DNA of 64,000 nt from Phytophthora colocasiae (Eukaryota > Oomycota > Peronosporomycetes > Peronosporales > Peronosporaceae), in NCBI GenBank assembly GCA_018806915.1, contig JAGKQI010000052.1:1116001-1180000 (forward strand). Reading direction: 5' to 3'. The translations under genes and the position numbers were made by a program. Within the stretch, counting starts at the first letter, position 1. The number at the start of each line of letters is the position of its first letter. The notes below the pieces were generated by a model. It searched no databases and had not been told where the DNA came from. It saw only the letters and a program-made list of their open reading frames with translations. Of this stretch, positions 1 through 10,248 are shown in pieces.

Positions 1-441
1 GCCATGCCACGCTCCGCTGATCCAGTTACCCCATGCCGGAACCAAAGCGATGAGGATCCCGTAACTCGCAGCTCGTTCTACCGTCCAATCTACCAACTGG
101 AAGAACGCTTCATTCTGTTGTGTAGTGTCTGAGTTGTTGTAAGGTAGATCACCGTAGAAATTCGGACGTGTCGTACCATTATACGCCGACAAAACGACAG
201 TTAACACGACGTTGTAGCCTTGTTCAGCTCGGGTCTTGAGGTAGAAGTCGATAGACGTTTTGTTGAGGCGGTGCATAAGCTCCCACGCCGTGTCAGCCTT
301 CCAGAAGAACGGTTCTTCCGAGGTAGTCCGGTACAGGTAGCGTCCATACTGCGGGGCGGTAATGGTGAGGTTGTGCCAGGATGGTTCAGCCAAGACGGTG
401 GCCAAACCAACGAGAGATACAAAAACAACTAAGGATTTCAT
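1..441 (-). CDS. Secreted DUF4038 (apiosidase-like) glycoside hydrolase, N-terminal part, cut by window edge
   Basis: The minus strand is open from an ATG at 441 to the window edge, giving 147 residues. Residues 1-18 (MKSLVVFVSLVGLATVLA) are a clear signal peptide, so the product should be secreted. The next part contains ITAPQYGRYLY, FFWKADTAWEL, RAEQGYN and LVPAWGNW, the signature of the DUF4038 TIM-barrel family (apiosidase-like, GH140-related), which acts on pectin side chains or related glycans in characterised bacterial members. An oomycete start-site element lies 13-28 bp upstream. A second, broken copy follows in tandem in the same orientation. The C-terminal half, including the collagen-binding-like domain usual in the family, lies outside the window. 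The family is seen in sequence; the substrate is not known. Confidence 0.8.
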   Translation of the reverse strand, partial: MKSLVVFVSLVGLATVLAEPSWHNLTITAPQYGRYLYRTTSEEPFFWKADTAWELMHRLNKTSIDFYLKTRAEQGYNVVLTVVLSAYNGTTRPNFYGDLPYNNSDTTQQNEAFFQLVDWTVERAASYGILIALVPAWGNWISGAWHG

Positions 442-453
442 GCTTTCCAAAGC

Positions 454-469
454 AAATTGGGGAATGAGA
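454..469 (-). promoter_or_regulatory. Oomycete Inr-type start-site element of the DUF4038 gene
   Basis: The minus strand reads TCTCATTCCCCAATTT, an almost exact match to the oomycete initiator consensus CTCATTYYNCAWTTT. It sits 13 bp upstream of the ATG at 441, so the expected 5' leader is very short, as is usual for Phytophthora genes. Confidence 0.7.
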
Positions 470-743
470 TGGGGATTTCTTCCTATAGCTGGTGGTATAA
501 CGCCAAACGAGTGATGGCGTCCAGACTTTCCCTCTTCATCCACAACGCTAAGATCGCAGTTGACTGTTGTTGAAGCGGGAGGACAAGGTACCCGTAACGT
601 GCTATGTGATGCTAAGGAGATTTGTGATTGAAGGTCTACACAGCAATTCAAGGTTATCTATCCGATCACACAAAAAAAACAGCAACTAAAAACTTCAACT
701 AGCTCAAAACTTCAACGTATTGTTCATGTTGCGGCCAGTTGCC

Positions 744-2258
744 TTAGAACTCCAGTACTAGCAGCCAGTCGTTATCAACGTTTCCTCCCGTCGGAGGAGT
801 AAAGTCGACGTGCGTGACATTCCCACCAACATCAATAGCAGATTCACCATAGTACTGACCGTCACGAGGAGAAATCCAGCGAGCAGTTCCCGAGCGAGCT
901 GATCCATCCCCCACATCTAAACCGAACGCGTCTCCATGCCCAGTGTACACATAGTAGCGGTTGCGGTTCACAGACGCCAAGACGGAGATGAATCTCGTCT
1001 TCTCGAACGTGTTCACAGCGACATCCGTGTATCCACTAGGGCTCGCTAGGAGTTGACGAGCTGGTTTGAGCAGCGCAAGCTCCTCGAGTGAGAGGTTTTG
1101 TAATGGTTTAGTGACAAATTGGATCTGAGTAGCGCCTTCAAAGAAGAGATCTTGACGCCAAGAACCAGTAGCGTTTTGGCCAACTGCTGGCTCGTAGTAG
1201 TCCGAATCACGAAGGAGATCAGAACGAGGCTCATACATCTGCCAGACACTATGAACGCCGTACGTGAAGCCAGCAGATCCACCGTAGACACCGTTGTAAA
1301 GTCCTGTACGGACTTCCGACGCGTTCCAGATTGGGAAATCGGTAACGAAGTTGTAGTGGGAACCTTCGTAATGATTTTCTAGATCTAGAACGGGTCCAGT
1401 CAATCCGTCACGCATAGCTGCAATCAACTCGTAATTGTGTCTTGAATCATCCGTTTCGAAAGGGGTGAAGGCTCCCAATGAGTCCGTAGTAGCATGACCC
1501 GATTGAGCAGCGTTGATAGACACACGATCTTCCTCCCTTGGGAACATGAGATGGCCGTATGCTTTTGGAGTACTCACAGGTCTAGCAAACCGTGGGTGGA
1601 AAAGGATCGCAGGGTCGTAGTTCTGAGTTCTTTCAGCGTCTTTAATCCCCCTTCTCATGCTCACCCAAATGCCCGTCGTGTCTTCGACTGGACCAAGAAG
1701 AGTAGCAGGGTCCACATTACGGTTGGAATAGTACGAGATCGAAGCAGCCATTGCGTTCCGGATCCAGACGCAGTTAGTACACCTTTGAGGATCTTAGGGA
1801 TACCAGGATACCGATTACCGAGATAATATCCCCATTCGTACGCGGTGGACTCGTCGAAAAGCGATTCCTCATATCCAGGCCATCCACCACTAACCCAACT
1901 ACCCCATGCAGGGACGAGAATCAAGAGAATCCCGTAACTTGCAGCTTGGTTCACTGTCCAGTCGACCAATTCGAAGTAATTTTCATTCGATTGAGTCGTG
2001 TCCGAGTTGTTGTATGGTAAATCCCCATAGAAATTAGGACGTGTCGTCCCGTTCTTCTCGGCGACCACCACCGTCTGCACGGCGTTGAAACCTTGCTCAG
2101 CGCGTGTCCGGAGGTAGAAGTCTGCCAGAAGAAGGGTTGTTTAGAGTTGTTACGATACAAATATCGACCGTATTGAGGGGCGGTGATGGCGAGATCGTTC
2201 CAGGAAGGAGTTGCGGAGGTCAAAACGGCTAGAGACTGCAGCACAGCGATAAAAACAT
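744..2258 (-). pseudogene. DUF4038 hydrolase paralogue, disrupted
   Basis: This is a tandem paralogue of the gene at 1-441. The C-terminal two thirds (744 to about 1790) are one long open frame with WVSMRRGIKDAE, GAFTPFETDDS, LENHYEG and a last ~100 residues like the putative collagen-binding domain found after DUF4038. Three lesions break the gene. The frame around the signal peptide has no ATG (2258-2244). About 49 bp are missing near 2130 compared with the neighbour, deleting the ADTAWEL segment and shifting frame. A further frame change lies near 1790. A short expressed protein could start at 1751, but it would lack the barrel's N-terminal half and any signal peptide, so I call it a pseudogene. 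Confidence 0.8.
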
Positions 2259-2279
2259 GTCATTCTTGATGCTCGATGC

Positions 2280-2295
2280 AAATTGGAGAATGAGG
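2280..2295 (-). promoter_or_regulatory. Inr-type element of the DUF4038 pseudogene
   Basis: The minus strand reads CCTCATTCTCCAATTT, matching the oomycete initiator consensus and homologous to the element at 454-469. It shows that the duplication included the promoter. Confidence 0.6.
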
Positions 2296-2664
2296 ATGGA
2301 GAGCGATTGGCAAAAGAGGTTCTAAGCTCTGTCTATCCGAAACATCAGCCCAATATGTTGCTATGGAGTTCGAGGAAACGTAAACAGTGGGCGGAAGTTG
2401 AGGAAAGTGTGATGTTGACACTTAGAATGAAAATCGCTAATTTTTATTGTCATAAAACTCCGAGTACAAAGGCTATTCTCGAATTTACTTAGTAGATAAG
2501 AGATCACGAGTTCCCATGCTGCGTTGGTTAGGCTGAAAGAAAGACAGCAACGTTTGCAAGGAAGGAAATGAGTTGATTAACATGTTAGCGTCATATTAGC
2601 GGCTTTCTCGTCTATCTCAAGATTCTAAAACTACACTAAACCAGGGGAATCCAGATGGTGTTTG
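2296..2664. other. Unassigned spacer
   Basis: A 69-codon open frame on the plus strand (2283-2492) shows no recognisable motif. Nothing else was identified between the hydrolase promoter and the LINE fragment. Confidence 0.4.
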
Positions 2665-3330
2665 CCCTTTCACGGATTACATTCGTCGTTGATTCAAACC
2701 CCAGTTTTCGGGTTAGCTTCTCCAGAGTAGATCGATCACGCTCAAGTTCAACCGCATGATGGTGGATGTTTGGCGGAAGAAAATGTCGTTCCGAAGTCTC
2801 TCAAACCGCATGAAAAACAATAGCTGTTTGAATATTCCACAATATAAGAAGTACTTTATGGTTCCTCCTCCAGGTGCTTTGAATATCACGAGGCTCAGGA
2901 AAAAGCAACATTCGCCAAGTCAATGACGATCGAAAGAAACATTTCCATGGAGTCCATATCAGGAGCCATGTTGAAGCCAATGTTGGACACGCAAAAAAAC
3001 AATGCTCAACTGTTTCAATCGAGTGGCAGCTTGGACGCACACATTCTTGATTTGTCGAATTGAGTGGATTTCAGGAAATATAATCGTGAGCCCACAATCG
3101 AGTCTCCGAAATACAATCGCAACATCACATCATGCACCACAGGAAGTAAGAAACCTCGGAGCGATAGTAAGCTGGACAACGTTTGATGTATTCGTTGCCT
3201 AGGACATCCCAAATCCTCTAGCGGGTGATGCATCAATTCAGGTATTTTTTTTTAAGGAGTTAACTCCAATCGTGAGTCCGCAACCCGCTCTGTAGGATCT
3301 GAGTCAGCGACAGCCATCCCGAAGTTTTTG
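2665..3330 (-). mobile_element. LINE 3' fragment (zf-RVT-like), left arm of a long inverted repeat
   Basis: The minus strand encodes, in broken frames, a reverse-transcriptase-associated zinc-binding segment: CHSIETVEHCFFACPTL followed by WRMLLFPEPRDI and AIVFHAV. This C-X-H...H-C-C pattern is typical of the zf-RVT region at the end of LINE ORF2. The same DNA occurs in reverse orientation at 8365-9095 with only scattered differences, except for about 70 bp missing here near 2770. Related but more diverged fragments lie at 4689, 5395, 16690 and 55860. It has no intact ORF. Confidence 0.75.
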
Positions 3331-3377
3331 TTCGACATGAATTTCGAGAGTTTCAATATCGTTTGGTGGTGATTTGT

Positions 3378-3470
3378 GTCACTTTGTCAACACTGTAGCT
3401 AATCTGAAGATTCGGACACCGTGATGGCGTGCGCATACCATCTCAAGTTTCAATCACGTGCCATCCCTGT
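3378..3470 (+). repeat. Effector-upstream segment shared with 9667-9770
   Basis: About 95 bp beginning GTCACTTTGTCAACACTGTAG and containing GACACCGTGATGGCGTGCGCAT and TCACGTG recur in diverged form at 9667-9770. Here it lies 70-160 bp upstream of an RXLR gene, so it is probably duplicated promoter DNA. Confidence 0.55.
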
Positions 3471-3502
3471 CTCCCACCACAGCTTTCTTTTGCTGTTTGC
3501 CA

Positions 3503-3518
3503 GCTCACTTCTAAATTT
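3503..3518 (+). promoter_or_regulatory. Inr-type element of the RXLR gene at 3542
   Basis: GCTCACTTCTAAATTT matches the oomycete initiator at most positions and lies 23 bp before the ATG. Confidence 0.6.
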
Positions 3519-3541
3519 GCTCAAGTCCTCCAGAACATCCG

Positions 3542-4064
3542 ATGCGTCTGACTTACATCGTACTCGTGGCTTCAGCCGCCATTCTCGCTTGTTGTGACGG
3601 TGCTGTCACGAGGAGTGATTCAAAGCGTCTCACATTTCCCAAGAATCACATACAGACCGGGTACGAAAGTAGTCGATTCCTGAGAGTTCACCAGGAAGTT
3701 ATCGACGATGAAGGAGACGAAGAAGATGAGGAAAGGGCCGGGCCTCAGCTCACCAAATCGCTTTCGGAAAAAGTGTTCACCAAAGCGGCTTCGAAGCTGA
3801 CGAGGAGCAAGTCGCTTAGTGAGCTCTCAAAGCTGGACGACGCTGCGTTACGCGAGGGCCATTGTCGGAAACAACAAGTCCATCTTCGAGCGCATCGAGA
3901 AAAAGGGTTTTGACCCTGATGGAATGTGGAGGAGGGTGCGAGAAATGGGTCAAGACAGCTATATCCCACACGAGTATAGGACCCTCCTGGAACACTATAC
4001 GGTCTTTTGGAAGGCAAAATATCCTAAGTGGAAAAGTGACATAGCACCGCCTCTCTATCGATAA
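3542..4064 (+). pseudogene. RXLR-EER effector gene with a frameshift
   Basis: The ORF starts with a signal peptide (MRLTYIVLVASAAILACCDG), followed by RFLR at residues 45-48 and EER at 63-65 inside an acidic stretch. That is the layout of RXLR effectors, which are secreted by the pathogen and enter plant cells. The frame ends early at 3913 (123 codons). Downstream, the +1-shifted frame continues the homology to a stop at 4062-4064, with FERIEKKGFDPDGMW and YRTLLEHY, the kind of C-terminal region seen in related genes here. The break is a single extra T near 3860. The truncated product keeps the targeting region but loses most of the effector domain. Whether it is expressed, or is an assembly error, cannot be judged here. 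Confidence 0.8.
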
Positions 4065-4688
4065 AGCTGGTCCATTGCAGAAAAACAATAATAGTGTCAA
4101 GCTGAAGAAGTTGAGTCGACTGCTACTGCTTGACATCGGATACTTAAACTGTTAGAGTTTTTAATCTGAAGATCAGCTCTCATCTACATCCAAAGTTTCC
4201 ACCCGCATTTGATTCTTAGGAACCCGCTGTTTTCAATAAAAGCTGTGTTGTACTCCTGAAAGCAGGAATCCAACAAAGATATCTACAAAAGAGCTACAAT
4301 AGCGACGGGGTGAGGAGAAACCTGGAGTTTTAATACAAACGAACAGGAGCTTTGCTGTAGTCACTCTTTACAGCCCAGATTTATCCTCAAGTTACCATTA
4401 TACTTCAAGTAATTGTTATCGTCTGTACACGAAACAGTGTGAATCATACCACACAACGTCGAAGTTGAAGGCCAGATGAACGTCCTGCTTGCTTGGTGTC
4501 CCATGACAACAATTTGTTAGCCAAGAAAAAAACAACCACGCGTAAATTACCTTCAATGTGCTATAGTAACTAAACAAGCAGCGATAGAATCTAGAGTTTA
4601 CCAGTTCAATCGATGCTTTACTACTTCGTGTGATATTGCAGGAGTTGTAAGAGCTTCGACACGTGGACCTTTCCCTCCTTCATGTGGA
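4065..4688. other. Unassigned spacer
   Basis: AT-rich downstream sequence of the RXLR locus. I see no gene, repeat or RNA in it. Confidence 0.4.
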
Positions 4689-5030
4689 GTGCAAACAGAC
4701 AAAGGCGCGATTTTCTTCACAAATTTTCGGCGGAATGACCAAAATGTACTGCTACAACCGGCTCAAGGAGTAGCTTCTCACCCGATGAGTGAATTCGGAT
4801 GCCCTCCAATGCGCATTCATGCTACATTACCCCAATTGCGAAGATGTGTGGTTCCAGTGGTGCACGATGTCCTATTACGATTGTTCTTTGGAGACCTTAC
4901 TGTTAACCCAACGATTCAGCTGTGCGTTCGAAGGTCGTGTGTAGCGATTGAAACGCTGGAACACTATTTCTTCTCGTGCCCAGCATGACAAGAAATGTGG
5001 CAGTCGCTCTGGGTGCCATGCTTTGAATAT
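4689..5030 (+). mobile_element. LINE 3' fragment (zf-RVT-like)
   Basis: The plus strand encodes a stretch with PVVHDVLLRLFFGD, CVRRSCVAIETLEHYFFSCPA and WQSLW, clearly related to the LINE fragments at 2665 and 8365 but more diverged. A stop codon lies right after the last cysteine motif. It is a relic without its reverse transcriptase. Confidence 0.65.
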
Positions 5031-5319
5031 TCATGTACACCAGAAGTACAAACACTACTACTAACTACGACCTCGAAGAATGTAGAAGTTTTGATCCAAC
5101 TTGTATGTTTCTAGTTTGAAGAAGAAAGCTATAAAATGCAAAGTAGTAGAAGAAGAGGAAGTTGAGTTACTACTTAGTACTGGAGCAAGAAGGCGATGCA
5201 GTGATTACAGTTCTTCAAAGAATAGGTTTTGATCCACGCAAACCAAGAAAGTTAATATGCACTCCCGTTTGTAATTAAGAAGGCATAAGTAGAGACTACA
5301 TCGCTAATGCCATCCACCT

Positions 5320-5401
5320 TCTGAATTCAATAGTCACCTTCAGAATTCAATAGTCAAGTACATGTAGTAACAACCAGGAAAAACCAGTTCAAGTTCAATT
5401 T
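5320..5401 (+). mobile_element. SINE 3' end fragment
   Basis: CTTCAGAATTCAATAG is tandemly duplicated and followed by GTAGTAACAACCAGGAAAAA, CCAGTT and CAATTTCC. These match the tail of the SINE at 11025-11254. The tRNA-like head is missing. Confidence 0.6.
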
Positions 5402-5695
5402 CCTTGCTCCCGCAATTCACTCGATGAAACGAATTCATCACACTTTAAGTGCTCAATTATTTCTGCGTCCGTCTCCATCTTGTTGCATAGCCGCCAAGTA
5501 GCATGGAAAACAATTGCTGTGTGGACTCTCCACAACAGCAACAGTAGTTTTGTGGTGTTGTTTCCAGATCCCGTGACAATGGGAAAAGTAGCAATCGCCA
5601 ACTTGAGTCGACTGCGAAAATATTGCTCCAAAATCTGCAGCTGCAGGCGCACAGCAACTACATCGAAAACGGTAAGCTCGGGTCGACGTCAACAT
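5395..5695 (-). mobile_element. LINE 3' fragment
   Basis: Minus-strand frames contain IFAVDSSWRLLLFPLSRDLE and TAIVFHATWRLCN, the same region as WRMLLFPEPRDI...AIVFHAVWRH in the LINE copy at 8365. Frames alternate, so it is degenerate. It abuts the 3' end of the ankyrin-repeat gene. Confidence 0.6.
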
Positions 5696-5739
5696 TATTT
5701 CGTTTCTGAATTAGCAGCGTCGTCTTCTGTTTTCAGCCA

Positions 5740-7621
5740 CTATGACGAATCCTCCAACCATACAGCTTTCAGGTGTTCCGCAATATTTATTTCAAACTCG
5801 TGTCGATGGTGTATGTATGTCAGCTCAACAAACCAAGCACGATTTAACTGCCTCAGTGCGTCCTTGAGAGTTTCGATAGAGCCGTCATAACAATTGTGGT
5901 ACAGAAACCACCAGACGTCAAACTGACTGTACACTCCTGCTAGATACAGCAGTGTACGACCATACGTGTCCATTGTAGCTATCGTACAAAGCTCCGGTCT
6001 ACGAGTAAATAACCACTCAAGGACTTTCAAGTGACCCTCTTGAACAGAGCTGCGTACAGCTTCGAGCGTAAATCCCTCCGTCCTGTTTTCCTCGAGCCAC
6101 TGTAGCATTTGGAGGTGGTTCTTTCCTGCTGCTCCATTCATTGCAGCCGTAGTACAGCCTTCCAACCGATTCAAATGTAGCCATTTCACCATCTCGAGGT
6201 GTCCATTTGTGGCGGCAGAATCCATGGCGGATGATGTACAACCTTCCGTTCGATGATAGTGTAGCCATTTCACCATTTCGAGATTTCCAGAACTTGCAGC
6301 CATATCCATAGCTCTTGTGGTGCACCCTTCCGTCCTATTTTCATGTAGCCATGTAACTATCCGTAAATGACCCTCTCTTGCAGCATTGTTCATGGCCCAA
6401 CGTGAGCAGCCCTCCTTACGATTAAAATGTAGCCATTTCACGACAGCAAGATGTCCGTTTCCAGCAGCATGATCCATCGCACTTGTACTACATCTATGCG
6501 AAGTATTTTCGTGTAGCCATTTTACGACATCGAGATGTCCTTCCATTGCGGCGTTGTCTACAGCGATTCCAGCCAAATAACCTTTTCCAACGAGAAATTT
6601 CACAATATCCAGATAACCTTTTTGAGCTGCAAGACTCATAGCTATCGGTGACTTTTGCATCTCAATAGGAGAAGAAAAGAGCAAATGAAGGATATCCAGG
6701 CGGCCAGTCACGGCAGTATAATAGTCGGCGTTTCTGCTATCACACAGGTCAGGGTAATTTTCAATTAACCAGACCAGAACGTCGATATTCGCACCGGCTA
6801 AAGGAATTCTAGCTCGAGAAGATTCATCCATCTCTCGACCAAGAAGTTCGTAGAGAAGCACCTTACGGTTCGGTATATTCATAATCCACTTTAGAATGTG
6901 GAGGTGTCCGGAGCTGGCGGCAGTCTCCACAATTCTCCACGTATCCATATCCCCCGGCAAGTAACGAAGACGTCCATTAGCATCTCGTTCTGTGATGATA
7001 CCACACACCCATTGTACCATTAGTAAATTGCCTTTATCTGCTGCTAGCACACCGCCCAATATATCATAGAGTCCACGTCGGAAGTCAGTAATTTCTTTTG
7101 TAGCCATTTTGCTAATTCAAACTTCCCGTGTGTGATAGCTGTCGACACGGCCTCACTGTCCCATTCGACATCGTATCCATCTAACCACTTCAAGATCTCT
7201 GATGCACCACGTTGAACCCATTTTGAAATCACCGGGATCGGTACACGGCAACCCCGAAAGTGTTTAACCAATAACTGAATAACCTTCAAGTTATCCCCTT
7301 CCACCGCATGGAACAAGCACCAATTGAATAGCCATTGACGATACTCCGGGTGATGCACCACACTGGTGGGACTTCTGCTGACAGATTAACCAGAAGGCGA
7401 TCAACGAGATAACAAAAGTCAAAAGCACAGACTTTCGAAAGTGTCCATTTTCGAGAACCGTCTAGAAAGTCATCGAGTTTAGCGACAATGTGGGCGAGAT
7501 GTAAAATGTCGGGACCATTTTGACACACGACGCGGACACACGTTGTTGGGTGAAGGTACACATTGCAAGATTCACCAAGGATTGTAGGATTCATTCGAGC
7601 GCGCTTACTTCTTTCAACCAT
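5740..7621 (-). pseudogene. Ankyrin-repeat protein gene with two frameshifts
   Basis: Three overlapping minus-strand frames join into one ankyrin-repeat protein of about 620 residues starting at ATG 7621. The best repeats run from 6720 to 6070, with a 28-residue period of the form NRxEGCTxxAMxxAAxxGHLxxVKWL, which suits solenoid protein-protein binding. Such proteins are abundant in oomycetes and mostly uncharacterised. The first break is near 7368 and the second near 7045-7050. At the second break an ATG at 7107 opens a 455-codon frame to the stop at 5740, so a shorter protein is possible. There is no signal peptide. Expression of the short form cannot be judged from sequence. Confidence 0.75.
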
Positions 7622-8364
7622 CGCTTGGATACTTTTCAGGATAAGTCACGCAGTTCTTCTTCTTACGGTGTTGTCCACATCAATCGGTTTGATACAATAT
7701 ACGCTACCGTTCATTTTTTTTACCCAAAATACGGAACTCAAACATTGGTGAGTCGAGAGCATCGAACTGTTTTCGTGATTTCGCCTTGGTTTGATCGTAG
7801 CAAGAAGGGAGAAACTCTCCCCCTGCCCACCGAGAACAAGTGCCTCGACAGCACTCAGAGGTAGTGCACCATTCCACACACAAAAATTGTCAATGATACC
7901 GTTGAAGGAGTACCAACCTCCACGTCAACGTCGAGCTATCGATAGCAAATTACTACCAACAACAGACTAGGGCTACAGCTGAATTGCCACCAGAGCCCAA
8001 AATCTTACACGACTACATGGGTTGGACTCCAAGAAGGTCTGAGACTGGAGAGCTGATGATTGCAATTGCTCCAGTGGAGAATGGAGAAGCCTTTTGGTTG
8101 GTGGAAGTTTAGGCTAACGCGGATACCATCCAAATAATATCTCTTGTTACGCCAGCAAAGTTGGTTTTGGAGAAAACGTTTGTAGTTTCACGTGAATTAT
8201 ATTGAATGTGGTTCTCTCTTCTTCGTTCTAATTAGATCCAGAATAGTTCCACATGATATTTTCCTGCTCTATCGACAATTGACCCAAGTATTTCGTCGAG
8301 TACTTCCAAAGTCTCGAGATGGTGGAATTCAAGCTATCGGATATTCACTTGCGCCGCCCGTTTT
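7622..8364. other. Unassigned spacer
   Basis: Several short open frames but no motif or repeat that I recognise. It ends at the right arm of the LINE inverted repeat. Confidence 0.4.
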
Positions 8365-9095
8365 CGGGATGGCTGTCGCTGCCTCAGATCCTACAGAGCA
8401 CACAGTTCGGTTCTTCCCTTGATTGCGGACTCACGATTGGAGAAGACTTCTTCAAAAAATGCCTGAATTGATGCATCACCCCTAGAGGATTTGGGATGTC
8501 CTCGGCAACGAATACATTAAACGTTGTCCAGCTTACTATCGCTCCGAGGTTTCTTACTTCCTGTGGTGCATGATGTGATGTTGCGATTGTATTTCGGAGA
8601 CTCGATTGTGGGCTCACGATTATATTTCCTGAAATCCACTCAATTCGACAAATCAAGAATGTGTGCGTCCAAGCTGCCACTCGATTGAAACAGTTGAGCA
8701 TTGTTTTTTTGCGTGTCCAACATTGGCTTCAACATGGCTCCTGATATGGACTCCATGGAAATGTTTCTTTCGATCGTCATTGACTTGGCGAATGTTGCTT
8801 TTTCCTGAGCCTCGTGATATTCAAAGCACCTGGAGGAGGAACCAAAAAGTACTTCTTATATTGTGGAAAGTTCAAACAGCTATTGTTTTTCATGCGGTTT
8901 GGAGACATTTACTTCCGCCAAACATTAGCCCAAACGCCAAATATCGGTAACCTGCAAAATTCCTTCAAGAATCACTGCCAATTTACTTACCATCACGCGG
9001 TTGAACTTGATTGTGATCGATCTACTCTGGAGAAGCTAACCCGAAAACTGGGGTTTGAATCAACGACGGATAGAATCCCTGAAAGGACAAACAAC
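8365..9095 (+). mobile_element. LINE 3' fragment (zf-RVT-like), right arm of the inverted repeat
   Basis: This is the reverse-orientation partner of 2665-3330. It carries CHSIETVEHCFFACPTL at about 8672 onward, then WRMLLFPEPRDI and TAIVFHAVWRHLLPP, and keeps about 70 bp (around 8925-8995) that the left arm lacks. The C-terminal segment after the zinc motif is out of frame. Together the arms enclose about 5 kb with one RXLR locus and the ankyrin gene. Confidence 0.75.
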
Positions 9096-9191
9096 ATATT
9101 TAATCAACTCATTTTCTTCTTCGTTCTAACGCATTAGGGGCTGAAATACTTATAATCCGATGTATTCCGATAGACTGCTAGTCTAAGTGGA

Positions 9192-9659
9192 CTATATTTT
9201 GCCGCCCAACATTTCGTGTAATGCTTTAGGAGAACAAGGTTGAACTCCCAATTGCTTCACCCTCTTTAGCATCGTATCCGGGTCAAGCCCATCTTCTCGA
9301 ATGCAGTTTTCTTCGCTTTGCGAAGGCTTTTGAGATACACCACGCCGTGCAGTTTTCAGGCCCAATGGCACCTCCTGCCCTGTGGAGGCACGAAAATTTG
9401 TCCAGCCTTACTACCCCACTCAGCGACTTCATCTCTGGTCTCGGAACAGCCTTGAGCGTCTTCATGCCATCCAGATGGCTTAGTGACTTGCTTCTCATGC
9501 TTTGGCCGTTCTGGTTTAAAGATTCCCCCCAAAACGATTTACCTATTCTTCGTCAAAACCACACAGGAACCGGTTGTTGATTTCAGTCTTGGGGGACTGT
9601 GTTACTCTTCGAGTCACTGATTGCGAATATCCCCGTAGGCCGCTGCCGCGAGCATGAAG
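9192..9659 (-). pseudogene. Decayed RXLR effector relic
   Basis: Fragments in different minus-strand frames recall a RXLR gene. There is a small alanine-rich piece near 9650 like the end of a signal peptide, then NNRFLCGFDEE (about 9570-9535) where the neighbours have NNRLLRVHEDDDEE, then MRSKSLSHLDGMKTLKAVPR, and finally GLDPDTMLKRVKQLG ending in a stop at 9192-9194. That last segment resembles GFDPDGMWRRVREMG of the gene at 3542. In-frame stops and at least two frame changes make it non-coding. It is recognisable only by comparison with the RXLR genes in this window. Confidence 0.65.
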
Positions 9660-9666
9660 ATTTTGT

Positions 9667-9770
9667 CACTTTGTCAACACTGTAGCGTCGTCTTTCAAAT
9701 CTGAAATCCGGACAGTGATTACGTGCGCATTAAATACAAACTGTACCATCATCACGTGTGCCCCGTCGCA
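9667..9770 (+). repeat. Effector-upstream segment shared with 3378-3470
   Basis: GTCACTTTGTCAACACTGTAG, a CGGACAGTGATTACGTGCGCAT block and ATCACGTGTGCC align with the segment upstream of the RXLR gene at 3542. Here it lies head-on next to the RXLR relic and about 480 bp upstream of the intact RXLR gene at 10249. Confidence 0.5.
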
Positions 9771-10187
9771 GTCACTGTGAGTATATAATTCATTATAGTA
9801 AAAACTTACAAAGACGTTGGGAGCCGAGCATCGCAGACCAACAAGGTTTAAAGCAAAACTCGAAACAACAGTTCTTTTCTCAGAATTTGGCTGTTCAGTG
9901 TTAATACCGGTACTTGAAATGCACGATCAAATTGGAATCTGTGCAACAATCGGCCACAATCAGATTAGAATTCTCAGCTTCAGGCTTTAATACACCATCT
10001 ATACATGTGTTGCATCACCCCATTCTCTCTCGAATTTGGAAGACTGTTAGGTACAGCAGATCCTAACTAGCATCTTACGATTGGACGGCATTGTGCTGCT
10101 TGCTGTGTCTGTCTCAGGGCGATTACTTTCTTTTTGATCTTCATCAGCAGAACCATCCACAAGTATTTAGTCAACGACGATCTCGAA
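9771..10187. other. Upstream region of the RXLR gene at 10249
   Basis: No ORF or repeat recognised. A TATATAATTC stretch near 9785 is the only AT-box-like feature. Oomycete promoters generally lack TATA boxes, so I give it no weight. Confidence 0.35.
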
Positions 10188-10204
10188 CTTCATTCCGCAA
10201 TTTT
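10188..10204 (+). promoter_or_regulatory. Inr-type element of the intact RXLR gene
   Basis: CTTCATTCCGCAATTTT fits the oomycete initiator very well and lies 44 bp upstream of the ATG at 10249. Confidence 0.7.
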
Positions 10205-10248
10205 CTTCCTTCAAACAAGTCTCCAGTTCGGCTCCAATACCGCTGATA

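Noticed and set aside
744..1751. Treating the 335-codon frame as a separate intact gene
   Set aside because: It is the C-terminal part of the DUF4038 paralogue; the upstream part is present in other frames and its start is internal to the domain.
5480..5890. 136-codon plus-strand ORF
   Set aside because: Overlaps the LINE fragment and the end of the ankyrin gene on the other strand; no motif.
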